From contig CM022671.1 in the NCBI GenBank assembly GCA_012295275.1, positions 17,281,956 through 17,341,955 on the forward strand: a stretch of 60,000 bases of DNA. Direction: 5' to 3'. Made by a program: the position numbers and the translations under genes. Source of the DNA: Chrysomallon squamiferum. Lineage: Eukaryota; Mollusca; Gastropoda; Neomphalida; Peltospiridae. A model generated the notes under the pieces. The model was not told the origin of the DNA. It did no database searches and saw only the letters and a list, made by a program, of their open reading frames with translations. This document shows, one piece after another, positions 11,712 to 22,340 of this stretch (positions within the stretch are counted from its first letter, which is position 1; each line of letters starts with the position of its first letter).

Positions 11712-11714
<3 letters not shown>

Positions 11715-11797
<83 letters not shown>
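11715..11797. repeat. GA microsatellite
   Basis: An uninterrupted (AG)n run of about 83 bases. Confidence 0.95.
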
Positions 11798-11799
<2 letters not shown>

Positions 11800-12254
11800 C
11801 GCTTATGATTGCCTCTGTTTAAATGGTAATTTTGACACTGAAATGTTTTGCCATGTTTACAGTACTGAGCTTTCAGAGATCTCCGAAGTGCATACATATC
11901 ATGTTCTGTATTATTTATGATTTCCCAGACGAACTTAATTTTAAGAGAAAAAAAATATAAAGAATAAATCCTCCGTGCACAAGAACTAAGTTAATACGAC
12001 TGAAAGATATGATTATATTTAATACCGATTTTATGCACCAAAGCAATCTGCGGACTTGTGTCTAAAACTGGAAATCACTTGAATGGCTTCTAAATATGTT
12101 TATAATTTGTGAAAGAGAGAAACGAAGCATATGTACGAATTCATGGATATATCCAAAATGCTGAAAATGTACAAGAGAAATGATGAAAAAAAAAAAAAAC
12201 AGTTTTGCGATGTTCTTAAAGGTCTAGTTGCTATTACTGCCATTAATTTCACGC

Positions 12255-12610
12255 TGTAATCGCCAGCACACTGAACGAAGCCATGGAAGGCGTTGGCTTG
12301 TCACTGCGGAATTCCCTCGCTCACGTTAACTGCGAGACGTTCTGTCAGGGGACATCATCACGACAACAGTTCAGAACGAAGGAGCGTCACGTTAACGTCG
12401 TTGAATTCGTTTGACCTCTCGCGGCGCCTCAACTCTCGGCGTGATCAGAGAGCACAAGAGTGATTTGTGACGCTCAAGAAGTGACGATTGCAGCTTAGCG
12501 GCTAGAGCTCCAATCTGAGTGATGATTCGCCATTTTATCAAGTCTTCTTCTAGCCCTGTTTGACTAGTTTCAGTGCCAGCCGATATCCTATCGCTGTCTT
12601 AGCAAAAGAT
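12255..12610. promoter_or_regulatory. CpG-rich island, candidate promoter or 5' exon
   Basis: In a window dominated by A and T, this stretch is near-balanced and holds many CpG dinucleotides, including CTCTCGCGGCGCCTCAACTC. It lacks microsatellites and long frames. Unique CpG-dense islands of this size commonly mark transcription starts or untranslated first exons. Direction is unknown. On the minus strand a short ATGGCG frame starts in a good Kozak context but stops after 12 codons. A conserved non-coding element is the alternative. Confidence 0.35.
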
Positions 12611-13890
12611 ACTGACGAAGATTTTTTTTCAATTTTTTTTTTCATTTTATTTGAATATGCATTTCAACTGTTATTACTGTCTATCAAGGATATTTCAGAA
12701 ATGTAAATAAATAAATGGCAATTTGTAATATTCATCATGACATTTTAAAAATGCAGCATCTGTGGTTATTATTGCAATGGGTAAGAAATAAACAAAATTT
12801 TTAAAGGCGTAATTCTCCTGAAGTTCACTGGCTGATTAATTTAATTGTGTTCATCTGATATCGGGTTTCTGGTTTTGAAAAGAACATTGTCCTGTGTTTT
12901 TGTGGAGTTTTGTATTATGTGAATAGAAAAAAGAAAGGGTGTTTATTACTGTTTTGTTATACCTAAAAATCATTTTTCTAATATTTATTTATTTATTTAT
13001 AGTTCGTTTTGTACCAGATATCAGATATTGCTAAAAAAAAAAAAAAAAAAAAATTTGATATTAAGTAGATGCAAATTTTCTGAATTTTCGCGATGCTTTT
13101 GTAAGAAACGAAAACAAAAAAAATAATGATATAATTACAAAAAAAAAAAAAGATAATGAGAAAGAAAAAGGAGATGAAATAAAGGCAAAAGAATGTCTGA
13201 GAGAAAGAAAAAAAAAGAAAGAAAGAAAGAAGAGAACACACACTGGACTGACAGAGGTGTTAATTATTCAAAGATAAAATAAAAATGAGTAAATCATGGA
13301 TTCACAAATCTAAATAGTCTGCTATGATTGTTTACTTTCTGATCTATTTGTGAACAGACGTCAGTTTATTTTTAACAAACGTTTGGCAAATACACAGAAT
13401 CTACTTTCAGTGTGAGAAATGAATGGCAGATGGACACTGAGAGATTTCATACTTCTTAGACAGAATATTATTTTAAACAGATGGGTTCTACGAGGGATTC
13501 CACCATTTTATGTTTGTGTTAAAATCCTGGGATTCATATCACTGTAGACGATACTCTAAAACGAGGTTAATAATCATATTGCTATTATTTATTACCTATT
13601 ATTACCTGAAATAACAAAAAGTTATAATTTTGACGTATTTTTTATTACTTATATTAATGATTTTTTTTTTTCAGTGTAAGATGTTACAGTAAGTGTAAAG
13701 TATTCATAGCCATGTTTACTACCTACACACATCAGACTACATCTGTGTCTGAATACGATAACAATTGGTCTGGCGATTTGAACTGCATTTGCAGAAGTCT
13801 CTTGAGATGTTATAGAATTCACGGAGTTCTTTTTATCAATGAAGCTATTGTTAGCTCAGTCGTTAAAACTGGTTGTCTATGTGTCTGTGT
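12611..13890. other. non-coding stretch
   Basis: A-rich and T-rich runs (13034-13053, 13139-13151, 13195-13235) and unique AT-rich sequence. The 72-codon frame at 13712-13930 runs into the GT array and has no supporting context. Confidence 0.4.
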
Positions 13891-13892
13891 CT

Positions 13893-14012
<120 letters not shown>

Positions 14013-14486
14013 AAAAAGTGAACGAAGAAGAAAAACATCTTCAGCAGTTCATAGCAAGAAATTGCTATGGGAATTCATCACTCAATCATTCTTCTTCTTC
14101 TTCTTCATCTTTTTTTTGTGTCAGTTTCAAAGCAGTATGTTCATAGTGTCTTATAAACTGTATGTTTTTAATCTGGGACATTGGTCAAAGGGTTGAGAAA
14201 GAATAATAACTACATAAGCTGACGTTTATTTTTCGATTAACAGTATTCCTGAACCAAAGTAACTTTATAATATCTGTAACATTCTGCCAATTACTGTACA
14301 CAGTGTAATGTAAAGTTAACAATTTTCATTGACCAATCTACAACCCGGCCTCGTTACAAACAGCCCTAGATCCGCCTATGAGTTCACGTCAAAACAGTTG
14401 ATGTTAAATACATTAATATATACGAATCACTTTAGGAACGGAGAGTCAGAAGTTACCGAGATCTAGATTTGTGAAACAAGCATTTT

Positions 14487-14502
14487 GATTGGCCAGCCAA
14501 TC
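14487..14502. promoter_or_regulatory. inverted double CCAAT box
   Basis: GATTGGCCAGCCAATC places ATTGG and CCAAT head to head with seven-base complementary arms and a CA spacer. CCAAT boxes bind NF-Y. No TATA element or transcription start could be fixed nearby. Confidence 0.25.
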
Positions 14503-14549
14503 GGCCATGAATAAACCGTAGGAAAAAAAAAAAAAAAAAAAAACAGGCA

Positions 14550-15195
14550 TTGCATCAGAATCGGCTGTCGAATTTACTCACTGTATCCAATATTTTATAA
14601 AAAATAAAATTAATAAAATAAAAAGTGAAAAAAAAAAGTTGAAAGTGTTTTTAAATCATTTAAGAATTCATGTAATTTTGTTTTTATCACATAACTGACA
14701 GTGATATGTTATATTTGTTTTCAGACAAATTTCTTTTGAAACAAAGGCTTTTTAAGCAGTGTATTTTGTTAGCCAAGCATTCAAAGACTGCTCTTCAGAA
14801 TATTAATAAACACTGCTCCTTATAACGATCTCTCGATCGATTGATATGCTTCGACGTACTTGTGAAAGTGAAAGCATTTGTCACTGACCATTGGCATTTA
14901 CCGGAAGACGTTCCAACAGCGATTTTCCCTTTAACGCTTTCATTACTTGGTGTTCTTGTATTCCTTGCTACGCACAATTAAATAAATATTTATGATTTCT
15001 TGTTATACAGATCTGACATGAATTTGGCAGCATTACTGCACATTCATCACATGTTATTGTTAAGGTGAGAGTGACATACATACGTACTTACGTACTCAAG
15101 CGTACGGTTTGTCGATCGAATTATTTTCTGTGAAATGTAATTCATCTTTGAAGTTCTACCAGAGCGATAGTCCTAGAATTGTGAATCGGCTTCTG
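14550..15195. other. non-coding stretch left of minisatellite
   Basis: Unique sequence. Both strands are open for about 60 codons at 14795-14990; neither translation shows a known motif, start context or convincing splice site. Confidence 0.4.
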
Positions 15196-15199
15196 TTAG

Positions 15200-16510
15200 T
15201 AACGTCCTTGAAACGTGAACAAATTAGTTTGTTAAATATTGTCATTGAAACGTGAACAATGTAGTTTGTTAAATATTGTCATTGAAACGTGAACAATGTA
15301 GTTTGTTAAATATTGTCATTGAAACGTGAACAATGTAGTTTGTTAAATATTGTCATTGAAACGTGAACAATGCAGTTTTTTAAATATTGTCATTGAAACG
15401 TGAACAAATTAGTTTGTTAAATACTGTCCTTGAAACGTGAACAATGCAGTTTTTTAAATATTGTCATTGAAACGTGAACAAATTAGTTTGTTAAATATTG
15501 TCATTGAAACGTGAACAATGTAGTTTGTTAAATATTGTCATTGAAACGTGAACAATGCAGTTTTTTAAATATTGTCCTTGAAACGAGAACAAATTAGTTT
15601 TTTAAATTCTGTCCTTGAAACGTGAACAATTTTGTTTGTTAAATATTGTCATTGAAACGTGAACAATTTTGTTTGTTAAATATTGTCATTGAAACGTGAA
15701 TTTTTTGTTTATTAAATGTTAATACTGAAACGTGAATATTCTATTTTTTTAAATATTGTCATTGAAACGTGAATTGTTTGTTTGTTAAATGTTAATATTG
15801 AAACGTGAATATTCTGGGGGTTTTAATATTGTCATTGAAACGTGAATTATCTGTTTATTAAATATTAATGAAACGTGAATAATGTATAATTGTCAAATAT
15901 TGTCATTGAAACGTGAATTCTGTTTATTAAATATCAATGAAAGGTTAATAGTGTACAATTGTTAAATACTATCACTGAAAAGATAAACTTTCTCTTTATT
16001 AAATAACATTACTGAAGTGTGAATATTATTGTTTTCTAAACATGAACACTGTGACTTTTAAATAAAATATTGAAATGTGAAAACTCTATTTATTAAGCAT
16101 GTTGATTATATATCATCAAAATGTGAAGACTGTTAGACATGAAATGTCATTGAAACGTGAGAATAGTGTATCATTAAATTATCAATGAAAAGTGAATTAC
16201 CGCCAATAGTAAAAAATCATTAAAATGTGAAAACGCTATGTTTTATTACCTCTGTAACGTTAGTCAATGTTTTTGATTGGAGACTATCATTGAAACGTGA
16301 ATATTGTTTATTAAATAAAATTACTGAAACGCGAACATTGTGATTATTAAAGAAAACCAATAAAGCGTAAATCAGTGAGATTAATCAAAGAGACATGACT
16401 ACTGAGATCTATTAAAAATGTCATTGAAACGTGAATATTGTGTTAATCAGGTAAAACCATTAAAAACGTGAATTTCGTGGTTTGTTAAACAATATGACAA
16501 AAACGTTAAT
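15200..16510 (+). repeat. 37-bp minisatellite
   Basis: The unit reads GTCATTGAAACGTGAACAAT then GTAGTTTGTTAAATATT. Period is exactly 37 bases in the left part (starts at 15241, 15278, 15315). Right of about 15700 the units diverge and spacing varies, but GAAACGTGA is kept in most; by hand I count about 20 exact copies over the array, the last near 16425. Regular order, no spacer-like unique inserts and eukaryotic context make this a minisatellite, not a CRISPR array. Confidence 0.9.
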
Positions 16511-16621
16511 ATCGTTTGGGTTCATATGGAGAGGGTTTTTTTAATATATTATTTTTTTGGGGGGGGGAAATGGGGATTTTTTGGGAGGTAGAGTTTTGTT
16601 TGTTTGTTTTTTCTTTAAAAA

Positions 16622-16624
<3 letters not shown>

Positions 16625-16662
<38 letters not shown>
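16625..16662. repeat. AT microsatellite
   Basis: (AT)n of about 38 bases next to a G-rich run (16558-16567). Confidence 0.9.
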
Positions 16663-16666
<4 letters not shown>

Positions 16667-16749
16667 CATCTCCCACGGTAGACATATCTAGATAAATATA
16701 AACCTAAGTCCATATGTCTGTATAAATGTTAGTCTTTGAGTTTAGTATG

Positions 16750-16915
16750 TCACTAACACTCAGTCAGATGGTTAGACTGTTTATCTCAGCCGACTGTTTT
16801 GTCATCGAGTCCGTCTTCTCGCTGTCCTGTAACTAATTTATCACACACTTCATGGTACGTACTGTCCTACCCTATGTAGGTGCACATAGAAGATTTGTTG
16901 TTGAAGGTCGTCAAG
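16750..16915 (+). mobile_element. tRNA-derived SINE
   Basis: CAGTCAGATGGTTAGA (16761-16776) resembles an RNA polymerase III A box, and CATCGAGTCCG (16803-16813) a B box (GGTTCGANTCC type), about 40 bases apart as in tRNA-derived promoters. A tRNA-unrelated body with TGGTACGTACTGTCCTACCC and TAGGTGCACATAGAAG follows. No intact cloverleaf is formed, so this is a retroposon rather than a tRNA gene. Confidence 0.7.
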
Positions 16916-17114
16916 AATTTTGTTGTGTTTGTTTATTATAATTTTTTTATATTTTTCCTGAACAGAGAACAAAAGACAAAAATCGCTATTCCAGATAACA
17001 AAACATTATATAAATAAATACATGATAAATAGGTATAATTTTATCGATTACATTTTCTTTACATACACTTTTACTTGAGTGTTTAACGTTTCTAGAATTA
17101 GCTCTAGCTTAATG

Positions 17115-17118
<4 letters not shown>

Positions 17119-17168
<50 letters not shown>

Positions 17169-17290
17169 TAGAGAGAGAGAGAGAGAGATAATACATATAC
17201 ATATACAACACAAATATACACATATACATACATATATATGTGTGTGTGTGTGTGTGTCTGTGTCTCTGTATCTGTGTGTGTGACTGTGTG
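17119..17290. repeat. GT / GA / TATG microsatellite cluster
   Basis: (GT)n at 17119-17159, a short (GA)n, then ACAT/TGTG repeats. Reading frames are repeat translations. Confidence 0.9.
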
Positions 17291-17538
17291 TGTTTATTCG
17301 TGCGTGTTATAATTTTTATATATGTTCCCACAGTCTACTGTTCAATATATCTTAAATTTACTTTTGATTTTTTTTAAAAAGCACACCTATAAATAGCTCT
17401 AAAAAGGCGTAGTGAAAATGTACTGTCTTTTAATGATTTTCATTGAAATGAAGATTCCAGAGACATCGGTAATTATCAGTTAATAGAGTGTTATTAAAAA
17501 TAAGTACAGGTATCACTAAATATGTAGAAATACACTTG

Positions 17539-17541
<3 letters not shown>

Positions 17542-17601
<60 letters not shown>

Positions 17602-17676
17602 CATATATATATATAAAAACAAAACACACATATATATATATATGTATGAATGTATGTCTGTATGTATGTATGTGGG

Positions 17677-17707
<31 letters not shown>

Positions 17708-17841
17708 GTGTATGTATGTATGTATATAATAAACACACACACACGCACACACATAAACACACATATATATATATATATACTGGAACTCGACCAATGTACA
17801 AACACACACACACACATATATAAATATATATACAAAACAAA

Positions 17842-17888
<47 letters not shown>

Positions 17889-17892
17889 TCAT
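17542..17892. repeat. CT / TATG / CA / AT microsatellite cluster
   Basis: (CT)n at 17542-17599, TATG repeats, then CA and AT blocks. A fragment at about 17780-17805 (CTGGAACTCGACCAATGTAC) is a stray copy of the 121-bp repeat found at 17942 onward. Confidence 0.9.
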
Positions 17893-17941
17893 ATAAGGAC
17901 AAGTATATACTTTTAGCAATATTATACGGAATATTTATTAC

Positions 17942-18335
17942 GTGAATTGTCTGTTCATTTAATAATAAATAATATTACTGGAACTCGACTAACGTACACA
18001 ATTACGAAACGATCACGACAGTACGTATTTACATTTTAACAACGACAAGACGTTACCCACCTGTGAATTGTCTGTTCATTTAATAATAAATAATATTACT
18101 GGAACTCGACCAACGTACAGAATTACGAAACGATCACGACAGTACGTATTTACATTTTAACAACGACAAGACGTTACCCACCTGTGAATTGTCTGTTCAT
18201 TTAATAATAAATAATATTACTGGAACTCGACTATCGTACACAATTAATATTACTGGAACTCGACCAACGTACAGAATTACGAAACGATCACGACAGTACG
18301 TATTTACATTTTAACAACGACAAGACGTTACCCAC
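17942..18335 (-). repeat. 121-bp tandem repeat carrying splice-donor copies
   Basis: Units start GTGAATTGTCTGTTCATTTA at 17942, 18063 and 18184, exactly 121 bases apart and nearly identical. The last unit has an extra 33-base duplication. On the minus strand each unit ends in CAG followed by GTGGGTAACG, the same sequence as the real donor of the GPCR exon at 18335. The array is the start of that exon's downstream intron, amplified. Confidence 0.9.
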
Positions 18336-18585
18336 CTGTTAAACTCATGGGGTGTGCAACCACTGTCACATACAGGTCCGAGCAGGCGAGGTTCACAATG
18401 AAAATAGTCTCAATTATGTGTAACTCCTTGCTGGTCGCCACAGCCACCAGAATCAGAACGTTTCCAAAGGTGCCGAAGATCGAAGCGAAGCAGAGTATGA
18501 TGATGATGGGGACGGCCAACTCGGGGTATCCGTTCACGAATTCATGACGTCCCACTTCAGGATTGTCTCTAAAAAACGTCGACAT
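18336..18585 (-). CDS. class A GPCR, first coding exon (N-terminus to TM2)
   Basis: Reading from ATG 18585 to the donor GTGGGT at 18335, 83 codons plus one base encode an extracellular N-terminus (MSTFFRDNPEVGRHEFVNGY), TM1 (about residues 23-47, with GTFGNVLIL holding the conserved Asn1.50), a short first intracellular loop (ATSKELHIIE) and TM2 (IFIVNLACSDLYVTVVAHP, with the conserved Leu-Ala and Asp2.50). An in-frame stop upstream makes 18585 the first ATG. The TM2 style resembles invertebrate melatonin-receptor/moody-like receptors, but two helices cannot fix the ligand. The exon ends in phase 1; TM3-TM7 and the DRY motif are not recognisable in this window. The protein would sit in the plasma membrane and signal through G proteins. 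Confidence 0.85.
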
Positions 18586-18599
18586 TATTTTGTTGACGT

Positions 18600-19158
18600 C
18601 TGCATGTAGATGACGGAAATAATGTTGTTAATCAGTTCAAGAGCAGATGTCAGAGACACAGGCGTTTAGGTAAAAAAAATAAAAATAAAAAAAATATATA
18701 GATGATAATAAAGCCAGGATTATCATTGATGAAAGTCAGATAAAATATCTCCACTAGTGTTTATAATAGTTGGCTCATCAACAATTAATGAATTCGTGTT
18801 GTTGGCTACATTTATTTCGCCGAGTAATCAATCCGGTCATGTAGCATGATTATTACAGAAACAACGTTTTTAACCGGGGCTAACTGGCTTTCGTGGTATG
18901 TTTTCGTCGATTCATTCTCTTTCACGCGAACGTTCGTCTCTTGCCGACCTGCAAAACAGCGAAATAATTATTAAGAGAAACACAGAAATCACTCCCACTT
19001 TTCGGCGTGTTATCGAACATGACTGCAGGATATTAAAGTTTTTGTTGCATGTCAATCCAATCAGAGTTGAACTGATCTATGTTATGTATCTCTAACAATC
19101 AGTCCACATCGGTGCCTCTTCTAATGGGATTCCTGTTATTTCAGATCGACAGAAAAAG

Positions 19159-19191
<33 letters not shown>

Positions 19192-20230
19192 AAATATTCC
19201 GGCAGGTTTATTCTAAACAGCAAACAGATGTATCTGATGTAACAAACAGCGCGGCTGGTAACAATGGTTAAAAAGCTCGAGGCATTTTTGCCTTGGCGGT
19301 TAGAAAGAGTTAGAGTGTGTGTCACGGATTACGAGAATAAATTCAATAATTATAATCTTATAGCGTTAACAGAATGGTTATGCGGAGGAGTTTACAACGG
19401 AATGGAGAAATCTTTCTCATCTACATACGAAGTCACGGTAAATCCAGAGGTGTGTCGGTGATGCGTAGAAACTGATGAAATTTGCTGGTAAAAAAAAAAA
19501 AATAAAATAAAAAGTAAAATAAAAATCGACCACAAACTCTGATTCGTTATTTAAGACAGAATTTAAAAATAAAAAAAATTAACAGGATAACTGATAAAAA
19601 CAATGAATGAAAACAAAAAGCAGTTCATATAACAACATCTCAGGTTTTAACTGGAAACTTTTGTCGGAAGATTTGTCGTAGAGGAAAAATCAATAATCAA
19701 TAAAGTTTCTTGTCTGTAGTGAGGTACTTTTCTTATATTGAGATGTGTACGTTTCAAATGATTTGTAGTTTTACACTGAGAAAGCTGGTGTTTCGGTTAT
19801 TCTCAGCATTATTATTATCTTTACTATTATCCTAATTTATTTATTATATTTATTAATTTATTTATTTTTTACTTTCTTATATTTTTATTTTTTGTATAAC
19901 ATGTAATATCAAGATAAATACTTGAACATGCCAGTGATTGATATACATGTCAAATTTATCTAATCCATTTTGACTGCGTGCACGGAAGTAGCTTGGCTTC
20001 TTGACTTAACATTGCAATGATTCAAAATAAAACGAGATTAAAAACGAAACCGTTACCTACAGCATATTAACGCCAGTGACACAGAATTATCTTATTAACG
20101 ACTCAGTTACACGTTCAGAACTGTTAACAGCTAGTTTATACAATTAAAACAGTTTACAGTTCGAAAGAAAAGAAAGAGAAAAACTGATTTTTGTCTAGGA
20201 CACATTTTTGTCAAATAGGCAACTTAATTC
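18600..20230. other. upstream flank of GPCR exon
   Basis: Mostly unique sequence with poly-A at 19157-19189 and A-rich tracts near 19490-19580. It should contain 5' UTR and perhaps promoter of the minus-strand GPCR, but I cannot place a start site. Frames at 18898-19095 and 19264-19461 show no motifs. Confidence 0.35.
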
Positions 20231-20242
20231 TTCGCCAACGAA

Positions 20243-20542
20243 ATGATTCAGTATTTATCAGACAAGAACGCAGACACGCACACGACAAAAATATTCAATA
20301 AAAGCGAGTTTAATTCATGCCCAGAGGGAGCGACTGCTATTTCAGAAAGTCTCAACAAATTCTTCAGGGTAAGAAATAAAAATAAAAAATAAAAAAATTT
20401 GCAGGAAATCTCGTCTGCTTCAATGGAGCTGTGCAGAGACCAGCAGAAGTCCACTAGCGCGCGCTCTGCTGACCTGGGCGTCAGCTCTTTGCTGTGTGAA
20501 ACGGAATTATCACTTGATACAGATAACACGCTTTTCCTTTAG
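20243..20542 (+). CDS. candidate small gene with a 36-base intron
   Basis: ATG 20243 opens a frame (MIQYLSDKNADTHTTKIFNK to SLNKFFR) that meets GTAAGA at 20369. An AT-rich segment follows and ends TTTGCAG at 20404. Removing these 36 bases keeps frame and continues (EISSASMELCRDQQKSTSAR) for 45 codons to TAG at 20540. Read through, the segment contains a stop. The second part is GC-rich for this window. Thirty-six bases is shorter than introns usually spliced in animals. The minus strand is also open over 20248-20529, and the CpG-rich part could instead be 5' UTR of the GPCR. No family recognised. Confidence 0.25.
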
Positions 20543-20557
20543 AAGTAAGGAAATATA

Positions 20558-20591
<34 letters not shown>

Positions 20592-21722
20592 TTGAAACAT
20601 GTCCAAAAGCAGGTTAGATTCATTCGTTATCAGATGCACACGAGGAGCATGGAAAAGCATAAAGTTCATGACTCTCCGCGATATGGTTTTTTCTGCAATG
20701 TTTTTCCTTTTTTTTCCTTTTTTTTTTTTTTGCCTTTAGAAGCCTTGACAGTTTTATTTCATAAATTTTTACGAGTCATTAGAGCTTGGTATATAACAAA
20801 ACATAAAAAAAGAAAGGCAGTGACTAAGTAAACAAATGTATGAATGCATAGTTAACAATAACTCAACATTTGTTTAGTACTTACGGTTACTGAGTGCTAA
20901 ACATATTATTATTTTTTTTTTTTTTTTTTTTTTTTTTTTGTTTTTGTATGTTATGGTGTCAGAGAGGAAACCCGCTGTCTTTAATCTGCAGGATACTATT
21001 TTCAGTTAGCACAAGGTCTTATTTAAAAAAAAAAAAATGTGTACGCATTTCCCCTTCGACATGAAAGACCCTACCGCAATCTTTGACAAAAAAAAAAAAA
21101 TATATATATATATAAAAAGAAATTATCGTGTTTTACTGGCTGAAAAGAAAAACAGTCCAAACGTGCAGTGAGATAATTTTGGATGGGCGGGTTAGAAAAA
21201 CGAGTTTTGCATAAAGCTATTTCTGATTTCCTATAGCAAAACATAATAAAAATGTAAAAAATATATGTATGAAAAAATCAGTTAATTAAGTAACAAAATA
21301 GGTAGACTGTAGGGATAGCATGAAGGTACACAGAGGTTAACCAAAGTTTTAACAATGAAAATCTCTGATGAGATGACAAATTTAGAAAGATAATGCACTA
21401 CAGTGCTGATCCATATATATCAATTTAAGTTTTGTCAGGCATCTTATAATGGTGGAATATAGCTTCTCAAATAACGGATATTTGTAATCAAATATTATCT
21501 ATTATTTTAATCTGTTGGAAACTATTAATCCTGAAAGTAAAAAATGATTCTCTGATCTGTATAAAAGTCACGAAAGATTCCGGAAAATAGTCGTATACGA
21601 TATCATGTAAAATAGAATGAAAATTCCAATAATAAAATGAGAGATAAAGAAAAATCGACTACAGCAACGGATTCACCAGTTCATTTTTCAATGTTCTGTA
21701 TCTTAATGACTCTGAAAATATG

Positions 21723-21740
<18 letters not shown>
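20543..21740. other. T-rich and AT-repeat stretch
   Basis: (AT)n and poly-T at about 20553-20594, poly-T at 20710-20731 and 20910-20939, A-runs near 21024 and 21090. No gene is supported. Confidence 0.45.
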
Positions 21741-21753
<13 letters not shown>

Positions 21754-21754
21754 G

Positions 21755-22340
21755 ACCACAGAATTATCAGACTGACATGCCAAGTCCTAAACAGTTGCAG
21801 GTTAAAAGTGAGCGAGGCAAATTATTACCTTTTATTCATGTCATCGATCCTTAGGTTATTACTGGAAGACAACAGAAACGAGCAAAAAAAGCTTACCCAG
21901 CTTCTTAAACACACAGCTGATTTGAAACTCAAATTTCCAGATAACGAACAATGGTAGTATCTGCAGCTTATCCCTAGACCGAAAAAAAAAAAAAAAAAAA
22001 CGTAAAAGAAGAAAATAACTCATTAAAAGTGGTAATATTATCTTTTAACAATATCTTCCCATCAAAAAGAAAAATCGTAACGGGATAAATAATGTCAATC
22101 AATTCATACTGAATACAGAAGAAAAGTCAACTTTGACGTTTGGTCCTTAAAGATGTTATTTAAAATGTTCTTTTCAAGACGACTAATTCTGTTTAATCGC
22201 AAAGGTTCAAAGACGGTATTAAAATTTACAAATAAATTGAAGACGATTTGATCAAATGGAAATCCATTAGAGTGGATATTAATTATTATCTTCAGCAGAT
22301 TGTTGAAAGACGACGATGTGTCGTACACAGACACAAGATA
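21755..22340. other. unique stretch with weak coding-like segments
   Basis: On the plus strand an AG at 21854, after a pyrimidine-rich stretch, opens a frame with LLLEDNRNEQKKLTQLLKHT that stops at 21957. On the minus strand 22104-22334 encodes a frame with SNGFPFDQIVFNLF, vaguely like the NG(Y/F)P segment near the end of some reverse transcriptases. Neither is strong enough to name. Confidence 0.2.

Noticed and set aside
14795-14990. About 60 codons open on both strands, the plus-strand reading ending in a membrane-like segment
   Set aside because: Neither strand has a convincing start or splice acceptor; equal openness of both strands suggests chance.
15200-16510. CRISPR-like pattern of a conserved short core with variable intervals
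   Set aside because: Intervals are copies of one another, not unique spacers; the setting is a eukaryotic genome with introns. It is a minisatellite.
17430-17919. Long frames of 70-146 codons rich in Cys/Val, Tyr/Ile and Thr/His
   Set aside because: Translations of GT, TATG and CA repeats. The same applies near 6119-6394, 24100-24700, 39024-39415 and 53252-53732.
19264-19461. 65-codon plus-strand frame beginning MVKKLEAFLPWRLERV
   Set aside because: Non-repetitive but no motif, no upstream promoter or downstream poly(A) signal; it lies antisense in the GPCR upstream flank.
22104-22334. Possible reverse-transcriptase remnant with SNGFPFDQIV on the minus strand
   Set aside because: The only similarity is a loose NG(Y/F)P-like motif; no catalytic YxDD or endonuclease motif was found. 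Not enough to name an element.
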